Below, piece by piece: positions 7,064-9,229 of a stretch of 9,229 bases of DNA. Under the pieces are notes generated by a model. That model had not been told where the DNA came from and made no database searches. It saw only the letters and a list, made by a program, of their open reading frames with translations. Both the position numbers and the translations under genes were made by a program. The stretch lies in contig JAMPYH010000086.1 of the NCBI GenBank assembly GCA_023700785.1, positions 1-9,229 on the forward strand. The letters are read 5' to 3'. This DNA comes from Candidatus Zixiibacteriota bacterium. Its GTDB lineage: Bacteria > Zixibacteria > MSB-5A5 > GN15 > FEB-12. Position 1 is the stretch's first letter, and each line of letters begins with the position of its first letter.

Positions 7064-7557
7064 ACAAGCGTAGAGAACGCCCAATACAGGTACATCAACA
7101 AAAGCGATCCGTAATTCAACCGCATAAACCAGCGTTCCCCCCAGCTGATGCCATCGAATTTGTACTTTGAGAACGGCCAGAGAAATGGCGTGCCGAAAAA
7201 GCTCCGCGTATGGGTGGGGATGTCCACCAGTATGTGCACCAGCCAGCCAAACATCGGCCAGGGAACTCCGCCTGAAAGATAATACCAGAGCCCGAAGACT
7301 GTTAGCCAGACAGGCAGAGAATGAGTGACATCATAAGAGCGATGCGACCAACGGTCAAAACGCAATCCGACCGGCGGATCTCCGGGTCTCGCCGGATCTG
7401 AGGGAGGTCGCCGCTGATTCAGGAAGTGCCTTACAGTTGTCGGGGTGAACGGGATGGCGTCCGGAAGTACGGACAGGGCGATAGCGGTGATCCGCACCGG
7501 AAGCGGTGCTTCGGCGAATAGCAGGTTGGTCCAAAGAGCGTGTGAGAGAATATCCAT
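7060..7557 (-). CDS. Small membrane protein, YdjM-like putative metal-dependent hydrolase
   Basis: 165-aa membrane protein whose polar residues resemble the membrane-bound metal-dependent hydrolase group (YdjM/YbcI-like). These include SHALWTN with His6, LPDAIPF (31-37) with Asp33, HRSYDVTHS (72-80) with His72 and His79, and VHILVDIPTH (107-116) with His108, Asp112 and His116. Hydrophobic segments lie near 20-36, 81-97, 101-112 and 147-163. A proline-rich, charged insert (about 47-66) separates the first two. The conserved His/Asp pattern suggests metal binding at the membrane, but no enzymatic reaction is established for close relatives I can name. The ATG (7555-7557 on the plus strand) has no ribosome site and lies only eight bases past a TATAAT. 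Its TAA (7060-7062) overlaps the permease TAG, so read-through transcription would be antisense to the permease gene. Existence is well supported; function is tentative. Confidence 0.8.
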   Translation of the reverse strand: MDILSHALWTNLLFAEAPLPVRITAIALSVLPDAIPFTPTTVRHFLNQRRPPSDPARPGDPPVGLRFDRWSHRSYDVTHSLPVWLTVFGLWYYLSGGVPWPMFGWLVHILVDIPTHTRSFFGTPFLWPFSKYKFDGISWGERWFMRLNYGSLLLMYLYWAFSTLV

Positions 7558-7565
7558 GCCGGAGT

Positions 7566-7594
7566 ATTATACATTGTGGAGCCAGGGAGGTCGA
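7566..7594 (-). promoter_or_regulatory. Promoter of the minus-strand membrane protein gene
   Basis: Read on the minus strand, TCGACC (7594-7589) matches four of six bases of a -35 box. It is followed after exactly 17 bases by a perfect TATAAT (7571-7566). The start codon begins at 7557, eight bases past the -10 box, so transcription should begin at or next to the ATG. That implies a leaderless transcript and agrees with the missing Shine-Dalgarno site. Confidence 0.55.
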
Positions 7595-7638
7595 GAGTGA
7601 ACTAGCGTCAGGGCTTCGTAGGCGCCGGCCCAGAGAAA

Positions 7639-7660
7639 TCTGCTGTCATCAGACAGCGGA
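7639..7660. repeat. Inverted repeat in the divergent promoter region
   Basis: TCTGCTGTC (7639-7647) pairs with GACAGCGGA (7652-7660) around a 4-base centre, giving nine pairs with one G-T wobble; the inner six pairs are perfect. It covers the likely -35 of the plus-strand MFS promoter and has no T-tract on the plus strand. An operator is therefore more likely than a terminator, though neither is shown. Confidence 0.5.
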
Positions 7661-7672
7661 CCTCATTATACT
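7643..7672 (+). promoter_or_regulatory. Probable promoter of the MFS transporter gene
   Basis: TATACT (7667-7672) matches five of six bases of the -10 consensus. An 18-base spacer separates it from CTGTCA (7643-7648), a four-of-six -35 match. Transcription would begin near 7679 and leave a leader of about 85 bases before the MFS ATG at 7766. The -35 box lies inside the inverted repeat at 7639-7660. Confidence 0.4.
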
Positions 7673-7724
7673 GGCGTGATCGAATTGATACGAGAAGAGC
7701 ATTCCGGGCAAGCAGACTTCTCCC

Positions 7725-7756
7725 TGACCTCTGGCAGGTCATACGCGAGTTGACCT
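7725..7756. repeat. TGACCT half-site repeats in the MFS leader
   Basis: TGACCT (7725-7730), its inverse AGGTCA (7736-7741) and a third copy TGACCT (7751-7756) lie just before the MFS start codon at 7766. The first two form a perfect 6-bp inverted repeat with a 5-base centre. This could be a protein binding site or an RNA hairpin near the start codon. No regulator gene is in the window to pair with it. Confidence 0.45.
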
Positions 7757-7765
7757 TTATACAAG

Positions 7766-8995
7766 ATGCCCAAGCCTCAACTAACATCCAAGTGGCAACA
7801 GGTATGGTTGCTCTCGATCGCGGAGCTGCTGGCGATGACGCTCTGGTTTTCGGCGTCGGCGGTAGTGCCGCAGTTAGTCGAGTTATGGCATCTCTCTTCC
7901 GCGCAACGCTCCTGGATCACGATGAGCGTGCAACTTGGCTTTGTCTGCGGAGCGCTGGGGAGCGCGATGCTGAATCTTCCTGATCGAATTTCAAGCACGA
8001 AGCTGGTCGCCATAAGCGCGTTTGTCGGCGCGATAGTGAACGGGATCATCCCCATGGCATCGACCGGCTTTTATATGACCTTGGTGCTCCGTTTCCTGAC
8101 CGGCGCCGCCCTCGCCTGTGTTTATCCGCCCGGAATGAAGTTGATCGCGACCTGGTGCAAGGAAGACCGCGGTCTGGGGATCGGCATTCTGGTGGGGGCG
8201 TTGGCGGTCGGATCCGCGTTTCCGCACTTGATCGCCGGAGCGGCGTTGTTGCGGGAAGTGAGCTTTGTCCCCTGGCGCACGCTGATGATCATCACCTCGC
8301 TCCAGGCAATTGTTGGGGGATTGATGATACTGATCTGGTTCCGGCCGGGGCCGCACCTGACAGCGTCAGCTCCGTTCAACTGGAAGTTCGCGGGAGAGCT
8401 TTTCTGGTACCGACCGACCCGGCTGGCCAATTTTGGATATCTGGGGCATATGTGGGAGCTGTACGCGATGTGGACCTGGGCGCCGATAGTGATGGTGGAG
8501 AGCTATCGCGCGGCAGGGTGGAGTGAAGGATGGGGGCGGGTCAGCGGCTTTTCGATCATCGCGGTGGGATTCCTTGGCTGTCTGCTTGCCGGCAAACTCG
8601 CGGACCGTTATGGTCGGACCACGGTGACAATCGCGAGCCTGGTCGCGTCCGGGATCTGTTCACTGGTCGCGGGATCTCTTATTCCGTTTCCGGCGCTGTT
8701 CACTCTTTTCTGCCTAATCTGGGGATTCGCGGCGGTCGCGGACAGCGCGCAATTCAGCGCGGCTGTCAGCGAACTGAGTGACCCGCGATATGTGGGAACA
8801 GCTCTGACAGTCCAGACCAGCCTTGGGTTTCTCCTCACCATGGCGACGATCCACCTGATGCCGGTCGCGGCCGTCGCGTTCGGCTGGGATCTCGCGCTAA
8901 TGCTTCTCGCTATCGGGCCGGTATTTGGTATTCTCAGCATGGCGCGCTTGCGCCAGCTTCCCGAGTCTCTAAAGATGGCCGGCGGCAAGCGTTGA
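7766..8995 (+). CDS. Major facilitator superfamily (MFS) transporter, substrate unknown
   Basis: 409-aa secondary transporter with about twelve membrane helices, expected to move a small solute using an ion gradient. The start MPKPQLTSKW leads into the first helix (about 11-36), which contains AELLAMTLWFSASAVVPQL. Motif A is clear between helices 8 and 9 as GKLADRYGRT (276-285), and degenerate between helices 2 and 3 (G65, DR at 73-74). RFLTGAALACVYPPGMK (109-125) is the usual helix-4 region. GYLGHMWELYAMW (224-236), at the start of the second half, marks a recognisable but functionally undefined MFS subgroup. An in-frame TGA at 7751-7753 rules out a longer N-terminus. The ATG has no good ribosome site, only CTTTATACAAG before it. 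The gene stands alone on this strand, and its stop is 103 bases from the convergent dockerin-like gene. Superfamily is certain; substrate is not. Confidence 0.9.
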   Translation: MPKPQLTSKWQQVWLLSIAELLAMTLWFSASAVVPQLVELWHLSSAQRSWITMSVQLGFVCGALGSAMLNLPDRISSTKLVAISAFVGAIVNGIIPMASTGFYMTLVLRFLTGAALACVYPPGMKLIATWCKEDRGLGIGILVGALAVGSAFPHLIAGAALLREVSFVPWRTLMIITSLQAIVGGLMILIWFRPGPHLTASAPFNWKFAGELFWYRPTRLANFGYLGHMWELYAMWTWAPIVMVESYRAAGWSEGWGRVSGFSIIAVGFLGCLLAGKLADRYGRTTVTIASLVASGICSLVAGSLIPFPALFTLFCLIWGFAAVADSAQFSAAVSELSDPRYVGTALTVQTSLGFLLTMATIHLMPVAAVAFGWDLALMLLAIGPVFGILSMARLRQLPESLKMAGGKR

Positions 8996-9015
8996 TCATC
9001 ATTGGGCATGACCAT

Positions 9016-9051
9016 AAAAAATCAGGCGTTGTCGGAGAGACAACGCCTGAT
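9016..9051 (-). terminator. Strong intrinsic terminator for the right-edge minus-strand gene
   Basis: A perfect 13-bp stem, ATCAGGCGTTGTC (9021-9033) with GACAACGCCTGAT (9039-9051), encloses a 5-base loop. On the minus strand it is followed by a run of T residues (A-run at 9016-9020 on the plus strand, plus the last stem T). This is a textbook Rho-independent terminator for transcription entering from the right. It starts 47 bases past the stop of the dockerin-like gene. On the plus strand there is no T-tract, so it should not efficiently end the MFS transcript. Confidence 0.88.
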
Positions 9052-9066
9052 GCTGGATGATGGTCC

Positions 9067-9082
9067 GCGAGAGGAATCTCGC
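9067..9082 (-). repeat. Second hairpin in the 3' UTR of the right-edge gene
   Basis: GCGAGA (9067-9072) and TCTCGC (9077-9082) form a perfect 6-bp stem around a 4-base loop. It lies between the minus-strand stop codon (9099-9101) and the terminator hairpin. There is no T-tract after it, so it is not itself a terminator. It may protect the 3' end of the mRNA or be chance. Confidence 0.45.
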
Positions 9083-9098
9083 AGACAGGAAGGTCAGA

Positions 9099-9229
9099 TC
9101 AGAGGCAAAGATTGCACAAAGGTACTCCCTGCACCAGGTGCGCGATCATCAGCGAGAGATCGGAGATGTCAACAGTTCCCTGGCAATTGACATTCGCTAC
9201 CGCCATCGGCGACGGCACCGGCGTATGCA
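9099..9229 (-). CDS. C-terminal end of a dockerin-like repeat protein, 5' part outside the window
   Basis: Minus-strand frame open from the right edge to a TGA at 9099-9101 gives 42 residues. After a Pro-rich linker (TPVPSP), it reads NVNCQGTVDISDL (residues 12-24), then a helix-like SLMIAHLVQGV and a Cys-containing end (C38, C41). The spacing matches the calcium-binding loop plus helix of type I dockerin-like repeats (DxNxDGxxDxxD). However, Asn and Gln replace two acidic ligands, so calcium binding is doubtful. Such segments close many large secreted or surface proteins in Zixibacteria and similar lineages. The upstream part, which would tell the protein's role, lies outside the window. A strong terminator after the stop supports this as a real gene end. 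It is short, so some doubt remains. Confidence 0.72.
   Translation of the reverse strand, partial: HTPVPSPMAVANVNCQGTVDISDLSLMIAHLVQGVPLCNLCL

Noticed and set aside
7068..7080. Small hairpin GCGT-AGAGA-ACGC near the convergent stops
   Set aside because: A 4-bp stem with no T-tract on either strand is too weak to call a terminator and lies inside the minus-strand gene.
9002..9190. 62-codon plus-strand frame after the MFS gene
   Set aside because: It runs through the minus-strand terminator hairpin and antisense to the dockerin-like tail, with no motif and no ribosome site.

Overview
The window carries seven protein genes on moderately GC-rich DNA, plus the tail of an eighth at the right edge. 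All seven encode membrane proteins. The best clue to the host is the right-edge tail, read on the minus strand. It is a short dockerin-like segment (NVNCQGTVDISDL, then a Cys-rich end) of the kind found at the C-terminus of many secreted proteins in candidate phylum Zixibacteria and related FCB-group or uncultured bacteria. With Shine-Dalgarno sites of GGAG type and sigma-70-like promoter boxes, this suggests an uncultured bacterium of that kind. The assignment is an inference from one motif plus codon style and is not proven.

Layout. (1) 1-3547, plus strand: two overlapping genes encode the halves of a heterodimeric ABC exporter. The first is cut by the left window edge. The degenerate motifs in the two halves are complementary, so the pair should form one competent and one degenerate ATP site, as in TM287/288-type exporters. 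A hairpin at 3558-3583 probably ends this unit. (2) 3665-7063, plus strand: a tight three-gene cluster encodes an MscS-type mechanosensitive channel, a CorA-type divalent cation channel and an ArsB/NhaD-type ion permease, with gaps of 3 and 12 bases. It looks like an ion and osmotic homeostasis operon. (3) 7060-7557, minus strand: a small membrane protein with the His/Asp pattern of the YdjM-like membrane metal-dependent hydrolase group. Its stop codon overlaps that of the permease tail to tail, and its promoter sits so close to the ATG that the mRNA may be leaderless. (4) 7558-7765: a divergent intergenic region with a promoter in each direction and two inverted repeats. (5) 7766-8995, plus strand: an MFS transporter of unknown substrate. 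(6) 8996-9229: a convergent region with a strong minus-strand terminator, a second hairpin and the 3' end of the dockerin-like gene.

I see no mobile element, CRISPR array, tRNA or rRNA. I do not see a clearly new multi-gene system. The points most worth a second look are the asymmetric exporter pair, including an odd Walker A residue, the channel-channel-permease operon, the predicted leaderless gene and the repeat-rich leader of the MFS gene.
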